64,000 nucleotides of DNA, taken from positions 1,614,501 to 1,678,500 of the forward strand of contig OX344758.2 of assembly GCA_947034885.2 (NCBI GenBank), given 5' to 3'. This DNA is from Thuidium tamariscinum. Taxonomy: Eukaryota; Streptophyta; Bryopsida; Hypnales; Thuidiaceae. Made by a program: the position numbers and the translations under genes. The notes under the pieces are model-generated. The model had not been told where the DNA came from and ran no database searches. It saw only the letters and a program-made list of their open reading frames with translations. This document shows, one piece after another, positions 13,301 through 24,232 of the stretch (positions are counted from its first letter, which is position 1; each line of letters opens with the position of its first letter).

Positions 13301-15680
13301 GTCTTCTATGATTTGTAGTCTTGATGAGTACAATAAAGTCTTTGCATCATTTAAAAAAATCTTAATTGCTCTTTTTATCTTAATTTGTAGTATTTAGGTT
13401 ACTCTTAAACTTTCTGATTTATAGATTGCAACCTAAACTTGTACTTTTAATAATTTTTAGTGTCATTCTTTTATAAACAAAATGCTATAACACTTAACAT
13501 TACTCCATGTGAATCAAAATAATGTGGATGCTTGTACAATTAGATATGATTATCATAGATGAAAGATTGTAGTGTTATAATAGCTTTTCAACCCTAGAAT
13601 GTGCAATTTTCGAGTATCATTCAATATAAACTCTTGTATTAGATTAGTTGATCTCTTGATGTTCTATTGTGGTATTTTTCATTGGAATAAAATCAGTCAT
13701 TTGTGTGAAAAAGTAATAGTGCATTTTTTGAACAAGAGTAAATCTTAACATAATATTATTAACTCATGTTGATGAGAAGTCTTTGATGAATAGTATAGTT
13801 GAGACTAGTCTATCTTGTTGATTTCTATTTGCTTAAGTTTAAGAGTTTGACAATTATAAAACATTTGTAGAGGGACAACTTGACTTGTGAAATGGTGTTT
13901 TGATTTAAGGTTGTTGCAACTAAATGTTTTCCATTTTGTTGTAGGATGCGGACATTCTATGGCTCCGAAACCCATTCGACCACTTTGTTGACAATGCTGA
14001 TTTCCAAATCTCTAGTGACAAGAATCGGGGAAATGAGTGGTCAACACTAAATAGGCCCAATTGTGGATACCAGTATGCCTTGTCCAATAAGCGTACCATT
14101 TCCATGTACCAACATTGGTGTCGAGGTGGTGAAAAAAATCCCAACATTGACGAGCAATCAATGCTAAACATGATGTTGCGTAGACAAGCTTTTGACTCTT
14201 ACAAGGTTAAGATTCGGTTTTTGTCCACCGAGCAATTCTCAGGCTTTTGCCAGGTATGGGTGGATGCATGGATGAATGCTTTTCTTTAGCCTTTCAATAA
14301 ATTTTATGTTTTCTAATATTTCTCACATGTAGAGGACTTTGAGAATTGTATTGGTGGATTTTAAAACAACACTTGCTAGATATTGCTTCACTCAAAAGAA
14401 AATAACATTGTTGAACTAAGTTGTGTGTGTTCAAATTTACTTTTGTACACCTTAAAAATATCTTTGAAGCGATTTCCTCTTTCCACTATTTCTTCTAATA
14501 TTCCCTCCCATCATTCTAGTAGATCCATGTAAGCGTACACAACACTGAATTCAAAAGGATGGTTGTCTTCTAATGACCAGCAATGGCTGTTGCAAAATTT
14601 TACAAAATTTACGGAGACGAGAGAGAGGTTGGGTTGAATGATATATCAGCAAATGAAACATGTTAAGAGAAAAAATTGAAGTAGAAATAATGGGACTTGA
14701 GGAGGATACTAAACTCACAAGGAAGACTAAAACTGGAATCTCAGTTACTTTTCTCTTCTAATTGAAATGTCAGACTTGGTTTCTGATCTTTTTTTCTATT
14801 GTAATTTCTGCCTTCTATCTTTTGATTCTCTTTACCATATTCTACATCAAATTGAGGATGAAGTAAGGAATATCTCTGTTTGGTTTCCATGAAATTGGGG
14901 ATGCTGTAAAGAAAATATTCTCTCTTTTGCTTCCATCGAATTGAGGATGCTGTAACGAATATATTTTCTGTTTTGCTTCCATCAAATTGAGGATGCTGTA
15001 ACGAATCTAAGGTAGTATGCTCTTGAAGCAAGTACTGTTCTAAAAGCAATCATGACACATGGGTACATTTGGGTTTCTGCAATGTACTAGTGGTGTATAT
15101 TTCATTAGGTGGTTGCTTTTAGCGATCACTGTGTTTGAACTTTAAAAATTCATAACTAATTCTACATAGGTCTAAAAAAGATGAAACAACTTGGGTTAGA
15201 TGCTGATTCCATTTTCCTTCCTATGAAAATTTACTGAAAATCAATTCAAGGAGTATAGCTTCCCCCCAAAAGCAATCAGCTCTTAAATGGTCGCTTTTAG
15301 AGCATACTACCTTATTTTCTGTTTTGCTTACATCAAATCAAGAATGCTGTAATGAATGTATTTCTCTATTTTTTCGTTTTTTAAAATTTTTGTTTCATTT
15401 TGGGGGGTGGGGGGATTTGCAGATAAGCAAGAACATGTCCAGAGTTGTGACAATGCACGCCAATTGTTGCACTGGTTTGGACCACAAGGTTCAAGACTTG
15501 CGAACGGTGTTGAGTGCCTGGGAAGCAGCCAAGTCGTTCTCCTTTGCAACCAACACAACAAGGAGGAATTTGTGGCATGTGCCTGATGCCTGTCGGCACT
15601 CCATATGGCCAAGCCCACCCCCGCCGCGCAGATCAGCCCATCCTAGCACTCGGAGGAATGGCACTAGGAATCATAGGTGA
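10339..15680 (+). CDS. DUF271 nucleotide-diphospho-sugar transferase (GT77-like), 4 exons
   Basis: Exons 10339-10521, 11060-11683, 13945-14253 and 15423-15680 join in phase 0 with GT-AG introns, giving 457 residues (447 from the in-frame ATG at 10369). A hydrophobic anchor lies near residues 9-28 of the shorter form, as expected for a Golgi type II membrane protein. Then comes a 12-residue repeat region, then the catalytic domain. Family hallmarks are IITTLNQAW, the metal-binding DxD in DADILWLRNPF at the start of exon 3, GFCQ, and MHANCCTGLDHKVQDLR in exon 4. In plants this family (Pfam Nucleotid_trans, At4g15970-like) is assigned to cell-wall or glycoprotein glycosylation; donor and acceptor cannot be read from sequence. 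The last 45 or so residues, rich in P, R and S, do not resemble the family. The gene looks intact. Confidence 0.88.
11085..11310 (+). repeat. In-frame 36 bp minisatellite in glycosyltransferase exon 2
   Basis: About six copies of a 36 bp unit encode the 12-residue motif VQENSSVALSPE and variants (VQENSSVAPSSG, VQENSAMAPSSG). It lies in the stem between membrane anchor and catalytic domain. The copies are nearly identical in DNA, so the expansion is recent or homogenised. Frame is kept throughout. Confidence 0.9.
11684..13944 (+). other. Intron 2 of the glycosyltransferase, no feature recognised
   Basis: AT-rich intron with a GTAAGT donor and a TTGTAG acceptor. I see no internal gene or clear terminal inverted repeats. 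Confidence 0.7.
14844..15360. repeat. 46 bp tandem repeat in intron 3, split by a MITE
   Basis: Units around catcaaattgaggatgctgt repeat with a period of about 46 bp at 14844, 14887, 14933 and 14979. A further diverged unit lies after 15315. The array is interrupted by the MITE at 15010-15312. Confidence 0.75.
15010..15312. mobile_element. TA-flanked MITE inserted in the 46 bp array
   Basis: Inverted ends AGGTAGTATGCTC and its complement, with TA on both sides (15008-15009 and 15313-15314). Removing element plus one TA restores the array phase. Size 303 bp, non-coding, Tc1/mariner-like. Confidence 0.75.
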
Positions 15681-16889
15681 GGTACATAACAAAGGTTTCA
15701 TCTATTTTTGGCACATGTACATTAAAATTGAACTTAACATAAGGTGGGGGAGACATTGTTTTCACGATCATAACTCTATGTGAGGAGGTTTGAATAGAAC
15801 CTTTATTTGAAAAGTGAGTTAGTGGTTGAAGGATAGAGCTTGGAGTTTCTTGCTTCTTTCACAAAGGAATACAGCGATACAATGTGAAAGTGAGCTATAC
15901 CATAGCTGTAGTAAGGGATGCTTTGCCTTCCTTGAATCAAAGGCCCTTTTCATTGCATGAAATGCAACCTTGCCTACATATTGTGGGCCATTGTAGCATG
16001 AATAGATTGTTGTTAGAGTGACACTATAGAAGCTCCCCCTTTTGTTGCATTCAAGAATGGTTTGCCATTTTCTATGAGATTGATTCATTATATAATATAT
16101 TGGGAAGAAGCTATAAACATTTTGGATTCAATTGCTAAGATATCTTGAATGTTTTGATTCTTTAACATCTTTTCTTGATACTTTTTCTCACATCTTGAAC
16201 TCAAACATTGGACTCTTTGAAGTGAGTGTGGTTATGTTCAAGTATAGTGCATTTACAATGCAAAAATGGGTGTTGTTCATATTGCTCTAGAATACAATCT
16301 AGGAGATGTAAAAAGAATAATTATTTCTTCATCTTTTAATACTATTTGTATAAAATATATAGATCCATGAGGTCATTGAATAATTGGTATAGGGTGTCAT
16401 TCAAGTAGAAGAAGCAAGCATCAACAATGATTGAAGCTTCCTTCTCTACTTCATTGTTATGCATCTTTTATTAGCATTCCTATACTAGTCACCTCCACTT
16501 TTTTTGGATCATGTGGTATACCTTCATCTGCTTTATAATTAAGGAATCTAATTTGTATGACACTTGTTTACATTATTTGCTCCTTTTGTTGGTGAGTATG
16601 TTGGATTGATTCATAACATTCTTGAATTAAAAGGAACCTTTGCCTCCCATTGAAGGCTCATTTTACTATAGAAATCTTGAATGTAAAATTTCCCATAAAT
16701 TGAGGGCTAGTATAATACAAATTCAAGCCTTGTCACAGGAGGACCCTGACTTCTTGTTACTCAAGGATGTATGTTGCTTCATACACTATTTTTTCAAGAA
16801 TTGTGAAGCAACCCACTTTAGAAATGCTTGTATGGCAATTTTTGATGAAATTGAAACTAGGTATAAAAAAGACACCCCTAATATAAATA
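15681..16889. other. Intergenic, with an unassigned 85-codon frame at 16640-16890
   Basis: The frame at 16640-16915 contains a peptide with several Cys and His residues (around KDVCCFIHYFFKNC) and ends in a possible GTAAAT donor at the edge of the MITE starting at 16890. It may be an isolated exon or chance. No family is recognised. The rest is AT-rich without features. Confidence 0.3.
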
Positions 16890-17045
16890 AGGTAAATCAT
16901 CCCATTATGGACTAAATGGGAGCAAACCCATTGTGGGTCAAATTGTATTCATGGTGTACATTTAAGAACTTGAATGTAGACCATCATTATAATCTGACCC
17001 ACAATGGGTCTGCTTCCATTTATTCTATGATGGGATAGTTTACCT
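16890..17045. mobile_element. MITE of 156 bp with about 50 bp inverted repeats
   Basis: The left arm AGGTAAATCATCCCATTATG is matched by the complement of the right arm, which ends ATGGGATAGTTTACCT. Both arms include acccattgtgggtca. Ends resemble the AAGGTA-type TA MITEs, but the TA duplication is clear only on the left. Confidence 0.7.
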
Positions 17046-17098
17046 GACTTCCTGCACATTTAGCTCTTTCTTCACTCTGAGACATTCCTACACTGGGG

Positions 17099-17325
17099 TG
17101 AATTGACCCCCTCACTCGGCCACTTGGGAAAACACCGGAATTTTTTATTTTTTGCAAATAATCATTTTTGCAAATTCTAAATTCATATTTGCAATCAGAG
17201 ACCCCGATTCTCTAGGCAAAGTGTACAAGATAAATTAATTAAGCACAAAATAGAGGACTATTTCTTTTATTTGCACCCTTGAAATTACTTGGAGTGGTCG
17301 AGTGAGGGGGCCAGTTCATCCATAC
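17099..17325. mobile_element. MITE family A, copy 3
   Basis: Inverted ends reading TGAATTGACCCCCTCACTCG and the complement of GAGTGAGGGGGCCAGTTCA. The interior is the reverse complement of the copies at 3315 and 3713. About 225 bp, non-coding. Confidence 0.65.
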
Positions 17326-17524
17326 CCATTCTTCTCACCATTACTACTTCCCACAATACAAAAGCTTTTCTTAGGTCACTGCTCATCTTCACCTGCAAGG
17401 CCACACATAACACAAAGCAATTGACACTTCCCATGGTTTGGTAGATTCTAAAGTAAAGGCATTTATAACCACCAATTTAACCTTTAAATGTCCAAGTCTT
17501 TTTAAGTGTATTTTGACTATGAAA

Positions 17525-19680
17525 AAAGAGCATTGGCTCATAGATATTCCCAATGAAGCAAGTTTGTTTTTGTTTTTTCTAAAATTTAACCATATAGATG
17601 TTTAAAGAGCTTGTTTATTAGTGTTGAAATCAATTTTGAGTGCAAAATTGTATAGGAATTGTGAGATTTAAATGAAAGAAATAAACATATTTTTACTATT
17701 TTTAGTATATTGCCTATTCTCACAATGTTTCAAAAATTTGCATATAATTTTTTTTGGGTATTGGAAGTAACATGAACAACTACAAAGAGTGTTAGCACAT
17801 TAAAATGCACTTTGGAAAAACTTAATTTCTCATAAAAAGTTATCAATGCCATTACTTAATTCACCTTGCAATTTTTTACATGCTATTTTTTTTTATAAAT
17901 AAAAAAGACATATAACTCCAAATCAACACGTGCATGTTAATCCTAAAGCCCTAAATTGCATTTTTTGACAACATAGTGACTTCAGGCAACTCATTACAAA
18001 TGGAGTTTTTATTTTATTTCTTTGAAATTTTCACAATACATTTTCTCCTGGAGTAGCTTTAAGGCCCAACAGTTTTCATAACTTTTGACTAATAATATTG
18101 TTTAGGAGTTATGGCATGATATGCTATTTTTTTTAATTTGGTAAGGAGCCCGGGCATCTAAAAAACCTTCTTTAAAAATTGAATATTTTTAAGAAATAAA
18201 AATTTGAAATTGATTTATTAGATTTGTATTTGTATCCCGGGGAGATAACTTAGTGTATAAAAACAAACTACGTGTGTTAAAGTGATTTTTCGACCCCCTA
18301 TATACTTTTTTATAAACTATGATTTTAACCTATAATTTTGAGATGTACTTAACAATGACTATAGGCTTCTATTGCCAAAAAATTTGAATTCAAATAACAT
18401 ATGAAATGATTATTAGAGTAGGTTGAAAAATGAACTAAACTGCCATGTTTTTCAACTCTAATATTTATAGAGAATGCATTGAAATGAGTATGACATCAAT
18501 ATTCAAGAAAAATAAACTTTCAATGAAAAACTATTTTTGACAATTTTTTGTTCATTTTTTAGACAATTTTTTCTTATATAAAATAGGGGTGTGAAAATTA
18601 TTTTCAGCTCTACAGTGTATTTTTTTACTTCAAAAATTTGTAACTAATTATAATCAACAAATAAAAATATCAGTAATTCAAGTTATAAACTTTCAAAGTA
18701 GGAGAATATTCTCATATTTTTTTCTTTTCTTTTTATTTAAATTTTAGGACATAAAATAGGGGGTCCAAAATATTCTCACACATGGTGTCTAAAGGTTACT
18801 CTAAGTTATCTCCCCGGGATTTGTATAGAAAGCTTTGAATCATTCCATTTTGATTAGTAAGATGCAAGTTATGAGGAGTTTTAGCTTGGAGTAGTTTGTG
18901 AGTAGTTATAGAATCTTTCTTCTACAAAAAAAAGTTTAAATTTTTTTATTTAATTCGATTTCTAATCTTTTTGAAAAAACAAACAAACATTGGATGAAGA
19001 TTTTTTATTACAATATTACAACCATTGAAATTGGCATTTTTCATTTCCGTAAATAAATTGTTCACAATTTAGTTTTTTGAATCAGTTTTTACTTCTTTCT
19101 ACTTACTATTTTTTTCCTATATGTTGTACAATTCCAAATGATTTGATATATTTTGAGCACGTAGCCAACTTGCATTGAAGGATGAATTCAAAGAGTAACC
19201 ACCATTTCGAACATTTTTTCATATGAATGTAACCTTGTGAAGTGCAGCTACTCGGATTTTTACAAAGATAAAAGAAAATTTCTCAATTCAAATACTAATA
19301 TCTTGCAATCTACATGGTGAAAATTTTTGAAATTTTTTCCACATCTTTTCAAAACACCTTAATACAATATCCTATGGTCACACGTGTAAAAAAATTCTAA
19401 AGTCTTGCACTTGTATTAGAAATCATAGTTTTAAAGCATTTTTGGTGAAAACATAGTAAAAAATTTCTAAGAGTTAAATTTTGAGTGGTAAAAATCATTC
19501 GAGCACTTTACTCTATTCGTTAGGACCCTTTTCAAAGTAAATGGACATGTACAATTTCTTAGATCTCAAATCAAGTGAAATTGACCAATAACTATTTAGA
19601 GCTAAGAAATGAAGTAAAATTGGCAAGTTTTATTCTCCATTGGTGATACATATATGCCTTTGAAGACCTCTCCATGAACA
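17525..19680. repeat. Split inverted copy of the 3959-4780 element
   Basis: Pieces at 17525-17900 and 19500-19680 match, in reverse orientation, parts of 3959-4780 (for example aatgaagtaaaattggcaag). About 1.6 kb of other sequence lies between them, including the element at 18236-18818. Outer ends are not preserved clearly enough to place exactly. Confidence 0.5.
18236..18818. mobile_element. 583 bp element with 8 bp target duplication (hAT-like size class)
   Basis: Perfect inverted ends CCCGGGGAGATAACTTAG are flanked on each side by the identical 8 bp ATTTGTAT. The interior is non-coding. An 8 bp duplication is typical of hAT elements, but the terminal sequence is not the usual CAGGG type, so superfamily is uncertain. 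Confidence 0.75.
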
Positions 19681-20554
19681 AATATCAACAGTATTAATAT
19701 GTGAGCATGTAAGCATTGAATATATATATATAAGTAGATATACTACCACCATTGAAGGTGCTTATAATATAAACACCCATAATAAAGGTATCTATAGTAT
19801 AAATACACTATAATCATAGAAGATTTCTTTAATAAAGACACTTAGATTGTAGCTGTATAGTCTTTTAGGCTTCTAGGCTTACACTTCAAGGCTCATATAA
19901 TAGCAACCCTCGAACAAACATGAACTTTTTTTCAATGAAAGATGAAAGTTTTCAATAATTAACACTCAAAATTGCCCAAATTTTTTTTAAATGGTCAAAA
20001 AAATTGAATTGCCTATACAAAAATGAGTGTAGAATTTTATATTGATTATATATGGTTGATTGGAAAATTAGAAGTTAAATAATTCAGCATAATTGGAGGC
20101 ACTCTTTTCTAAAACTTTATTTTTGCAGTATTTAGCAATTGAAGATTTTGAAATTTAGAGAAAAAAATTGAATTTTTGGATTATGTATCTAATCCACCTA
20201 TGAGGATACGCTGTTTGGATGTTTGTTTGTTTGGATGTTTGTTACGTTGAGATCTCCCAGACCATGAGTCCCCCGGGTGCGTGTTTGGTACCGTCGAAAA
20301 GCCCTCGGTGAGGAGGGGTGCATAGGCTTTGATTCATGGTGTTCCAACCTACGGCATGAAAGTTATTGAATTTTGGAGTTTCTATACATTACAAAAATTA
20401 GACCGTGGCAACGGCATGGGCCACCCTAGTTTCTATGAAATTTCAAAGTAAAACTCTTGAGGCACCCTAATCTACACTCTAGTAAAATTTCTATGATTCT
20501 TATACCAAAATCTAAAAAACTCAAGCCCTCAAACCACTACTATGGAGAGAGATG

Positions 20555-21406
20555 GTTTCAAGGTTACAACCTCAATTTTCAGTGAATTTCTTTGAAACTT
20601 TATCATAAGATAGAAAAATTTGTTAATCTTACAGAAATATAATTTATATTTCAATTATTGGTTCTCGATAGCAAAAGTTATGTCATCTTAAATAAAAATT
20701 TTATGTCGTTGGGTAGAAAAAAATCCACAAAAATTTGAAACTTTTTTTCTTTGTAAATCTTATTTTTGTCTACATGTGATTCATTCATTTTAATTTGTGA
20801 TGTAAAAGTTATGAACAATATTATTTTTTGGGCAATTTCAACATCTTCTTTTAAAAAAATGTATAAGACTCATTTTTTAATTCAATTTTTATAACTTATC
20901 AAAAAAATTACTTAACAAGGTTAACTTTTTTTGCTAGAAGAATCTCACCTTTGGAATTATTGATTTTTAATCTCATCTTAGAGCTATTAATGATTTAATT
21001 TTTCTTTCAATCTTGAACCTACTTTTACTTGTCAATTTTTTAAAGAATGAAAATGAAGTGTTTATTCTTCAAAAGAAAAAAAGAATTTCAACTCAATTTT
21101 CACAGTAAATTTTTTTAATTCAAGGTCCATGGTGCAAAAAGTTTCTACAAATGACAATCAAAGGCATCTAAATTGCAAGTTAGAATTAAAGAAAACTTCT
21201 TTTTCTAATTTTGAATACTAATATTTTCTAATCTATACCATCAAACTTCATGAAATTTTGACCACATGATCTTTGACAAGTATAGTGCAAGACCATATGG
21301 TTAGACTCAAAAAAATATTATTTTTGTTCTCTTGGATGAACACAATAGAAATGATAGTTTGGAGTGGTTTTCAGAAGAAAAATGGCCTTGCTCTTTTAGA
21401 GGTTAA
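20555..21406. mobile_element. TTAA MITE family R1, copy a (left end lost)
   Basis: The sequence follows copies at 23104, 49516 and 58546. Shared landmarks are ctttatcataagatagaaaa and a right end reading ggccttgctcttttagaggttaa. The left terminus is not recognisable. It abuts the next TTAA element at the shared TTAA 21403-21406. Non-coding. Confidence 0.6.
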
Positions 21407-22072
21407 ATTCTAAAGGGCTATGACATTTTTCAAAATTTAACCATACAAATCTGAATTAGACTATTATGGAAATGTGTGGCAAATGTTTTAGAAACTTTGA
21501 TGACATAGATGGAAAGATTAAAACATTAAAAGTTAGAAGAATTTTTTTTGACCTTGCCTGACAAGGCCAACAACCTTCAATTCCTTCTAGAATGAGATTT
21601 TTACACTACACATGGTTATTTTTTGTGGCATTTGCATCTTATATCATGAAAGTTGCATACTTGCCAAATTTCAAAAGTAAAGAGGAGTTTTGCAAAAGTT
21701 GCTCAAAGCTACCCAAGTTGCCTAAAAATTTAAGGATAGTATAACTTTTGATTTGGGCACCCAATTCAAAAAAAAAATTAGATTTTTCTAAAGGGGGTAC
21801 ATGATTGTACATTGTGTCAAAATTTCAAGAACATTAGACCAAAAATGACTTTGTAGTAATCTAATTGGGATTCCTTGCGTATGTTGAATAGACACTTAGT
21901 CCTTTACACTACAAAAAAATGGGGATATAAATGACTTGTTCACAATGACTGCTTCAACAACAATGTCTACAAAATGACTACAAAATGAGTGTTTTGGAGT
22001 CATTGTTGTCAATGTAGTCATTGTAGACAAGTCATTTATATCCCCATTTTTTTTTGTAGTGTTAGGGGTTAA
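21403..22072. mobile_element. TTAA-flanked element carrying a CACTA MITE in its right end
   Basis: It begins TTAAATTCTAAAGGGC. The right end, once the CACTA MITE at 21907-22061 is set aside, reads AGTCCTTTAGGGGTTAA, the typical end of the window's TTAA elements. Non-coding. Confidence 0.55.
21907..22061. mobile_element. CACTA-type MITE, 155 bp
   Basis: Near-perfect palindrome beginning CACTACAAAAAAATGGGGAT and ending in the complement, flanked by the 3 bp duplication TTA. The CACTA ends and 3 bp duplication are diagnostic of En/Spm (CACTA) elements. Related copy at 48775-48916. Confidence 0.85.
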
Positions 22073-22939
22073 AAGAACTCTAGTGTCAAAGAATGGATAC
22101 ACTAATGGATTCATAGCACCCATCGATGATATCTATGTTTGTTTCCTTGTGTTGTTATCTCCTCGATCAATTGTCATATAATCCAGATAAATATTTTCTA
22201 TCTTTTCAGATATTATATTTAATATTGAAGACTGAATTTCACTTCCAATATTTAAGACTGAAGTTTATTTACAATGTCAAATCCATCAACTACAAAGCTA
22301 GCAATGTATTACAAATATATCATTGCAATGCTTCCCAATATCGATGACAAAACATGTTGAGCACTAAACTCCAAATTTTCATTTTGGCCCACCCAAGCAA
22401 GCAAAATATCATAAACCTTCCTAAAAGGTATGGCAAGAGAAGCTCATGTATAAATAACACCCTTCTTTAGAATCAACCTATGCACAATCCTTGGATGGTA
22501 AGGTGGTATAGAAAAGCGGGATGTTCGAGTCCTTGGAACATCCTCCCAATGCTCAATCCCGATTTCCTCGGAAGACAAATTTTTTTTGATGATGAGAACA
22601 ATATGAGTTGCACCACCACTTTTGGTCAACTAAAAAAATGCATCACACCACAGTTGTCCCAATGACTCAAATATTCCCACCTCAACAATCAAAGTTTGCT
22701 AATCAAAAACTAAAGTCCGACTTCGTGGGATAAAAGACTTGTCAGCATCTTTCTATCTCCTCCTTGTGGTCCCAAATCTTGTTCCTCTACACAACATAAG
22801 AGAAAAGGGACCAATTTCAACAATGAAAATCTTGTATATTACCATCATGACAATCAAACCTCTTGCACTCTTGTAATGCTTATCAACCACAACTTTGATG
22901 ATGAGGAGGTGCAATTCTTCATCATATAGAACCCACAAG
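22073..22939. other. Intergenic DNA, nothing assigned
   Basis: Short opposing open frames only. A box-B-like word gatgttcgagtcc near 22520 was considered for a tRNA-derived element and not accepted. No other structure recognised. Confidence 0.5.
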
Positions 22940-23103
22940 CACTATACAAAACTCATGTTTTAGATGACCGATTTTAGATGACATCTAATGTAGCAACTCG
23001 TATTTTTAAGTCAATAGTGATGTCCGCCATAACATCAAGATGTTATGGAAGACATCACTCATCATTGTTGACTTAAAACACGAGTTGTTAAATTAGATGT
23101 AAG
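22940..23103. mobile_element. Truncated CACTATA-end palindromic MITE
   Basis: It begins CACTATACAAAACTCATG and forms a hairpin centred near 23040 around aacatcaagatgtt. The right arm stops where the TTAA element at 23104 starts, so the right terminus is missing. A single arm of the same family lies at 51550-51648. Confidence 0.6.
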
Positions 23104-23889
23104 TTAACCCCTAAAGGACCATTGTCCCCTCGGGGGACAATTTGGAGTTCGGGCAGGTTCCGTAGGCCTCAATTTTTAATGAATCTTTTTGAAACTTTCT
23201 CATAAGATAGGAAAACTGATTAGCTTCATGGGAATGTAATTTTTATTTCAATTGGTGACCGGGAGAAAAAGTTATACCACAAAAAGCCCAAATTTTCATT
23301 CAGCGGGCAGAATTTTTTTTTTGCAAAAAGTCAAAATTTAATTTTTTAATTTTTTTTTCTAAAATAATATATTTTTGCCTACATGTGAAGCTTTGATTCA
23401 CTCTATTTGGACTTATAATGAAAAAGTTATGGACAATCTTGTTTTTCGGGCAATCTAAACAATTTCTTGAAAAAATAACTTATAGGATTCATTTTTGAAT
23501 GCAATTTTCACAATTTTTCAAAAAAAACTGTTGGACAAGGTTATGTTTACTTTCTAGAACAATCTCACCATTGGGATTATTGTATTTCAATCCCATCTTA
23601 GAGTAATTAACCATTTAGTTTTTCTTTCAATCTTGGACCTACATCTACTTAACAATTTTTTAAAGAATGAAAATCAAGTGTTTTTTGTGTGAAATTTTTT
23701 TCCTAGACTCTCAACTCAATTTCTTAACACAAAAAATTATAAATTCAAAGTCTATAGTGCAATTTTTTAATACAAATTCCAGTCAAAGTCATCTGAAATT
23801 GCAAACCACAGTTCAAAAAAACTTATATTTCCAACTTTGAATGCTCATATCTTCCAATCTGTACGGTCAAACTTCATGAAATTTTTACC

Positions 23890-23990
23890 AGGGTTGCTAT
23901 TTGGCGAGCCTGTGAACGTGAGCTTGTGAGCTTGTGAGCGGGAAAAAAAAATTCAAATATTTTTAATAAAGGACCTATGACCGTGGATTT
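23890..23990. repeat. Left terminal inverted region of the 14.8 kb transposon
   Basis: Contains tandem gagcttgtgagc words followed by the 18 bp AGGACCTATGACCGTGGA that returns inverted at 38505-38522. The first 12 or so bases match the other end poorly. Confidence 0.75.
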
Positions 23991-24232
23991 AGTACATTGT
24001 ATTATTGGGAGAATGTAAGGTCTTGTCTACAAACAATGGGGTACCAAATATTTTTGTTATCATTTTTTTTGTCACGAAAAAAATATTTTCAATATCTATA
24101 AAAGAAAAGCATTCAAGAAATGTGAAGAGAATATAAGTACACCCATGATGTAGCCATAAAACACACAAATCCAATAAAAATAAAAATAGGCACATAATAG
24201 TTAGACCCAAGAGATTTGTCGATCTCATGAGT

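Noticed and set aside
14892-15350. CRISPR-like array (regular 46 bp units)
   Set aside because: Units are contiguous without unique spacers and lie in a nuclear intron; it is a simple tandem repeat.
20200-20360. GC-richer patch with gtttggatgtttgtttg repeats, considered as a retroelement end or gene fragment
   Set aside because: No coding motif, poly-A tail or terminal repeat could be identified.
22475-22560. Possible tRNA-derived SINE head (ggtggtatag ... gatgttcgagtcc)
   Set aside because: Box B is plausible, but box A is poor and spacing short; no 3' tail or second copy seen.
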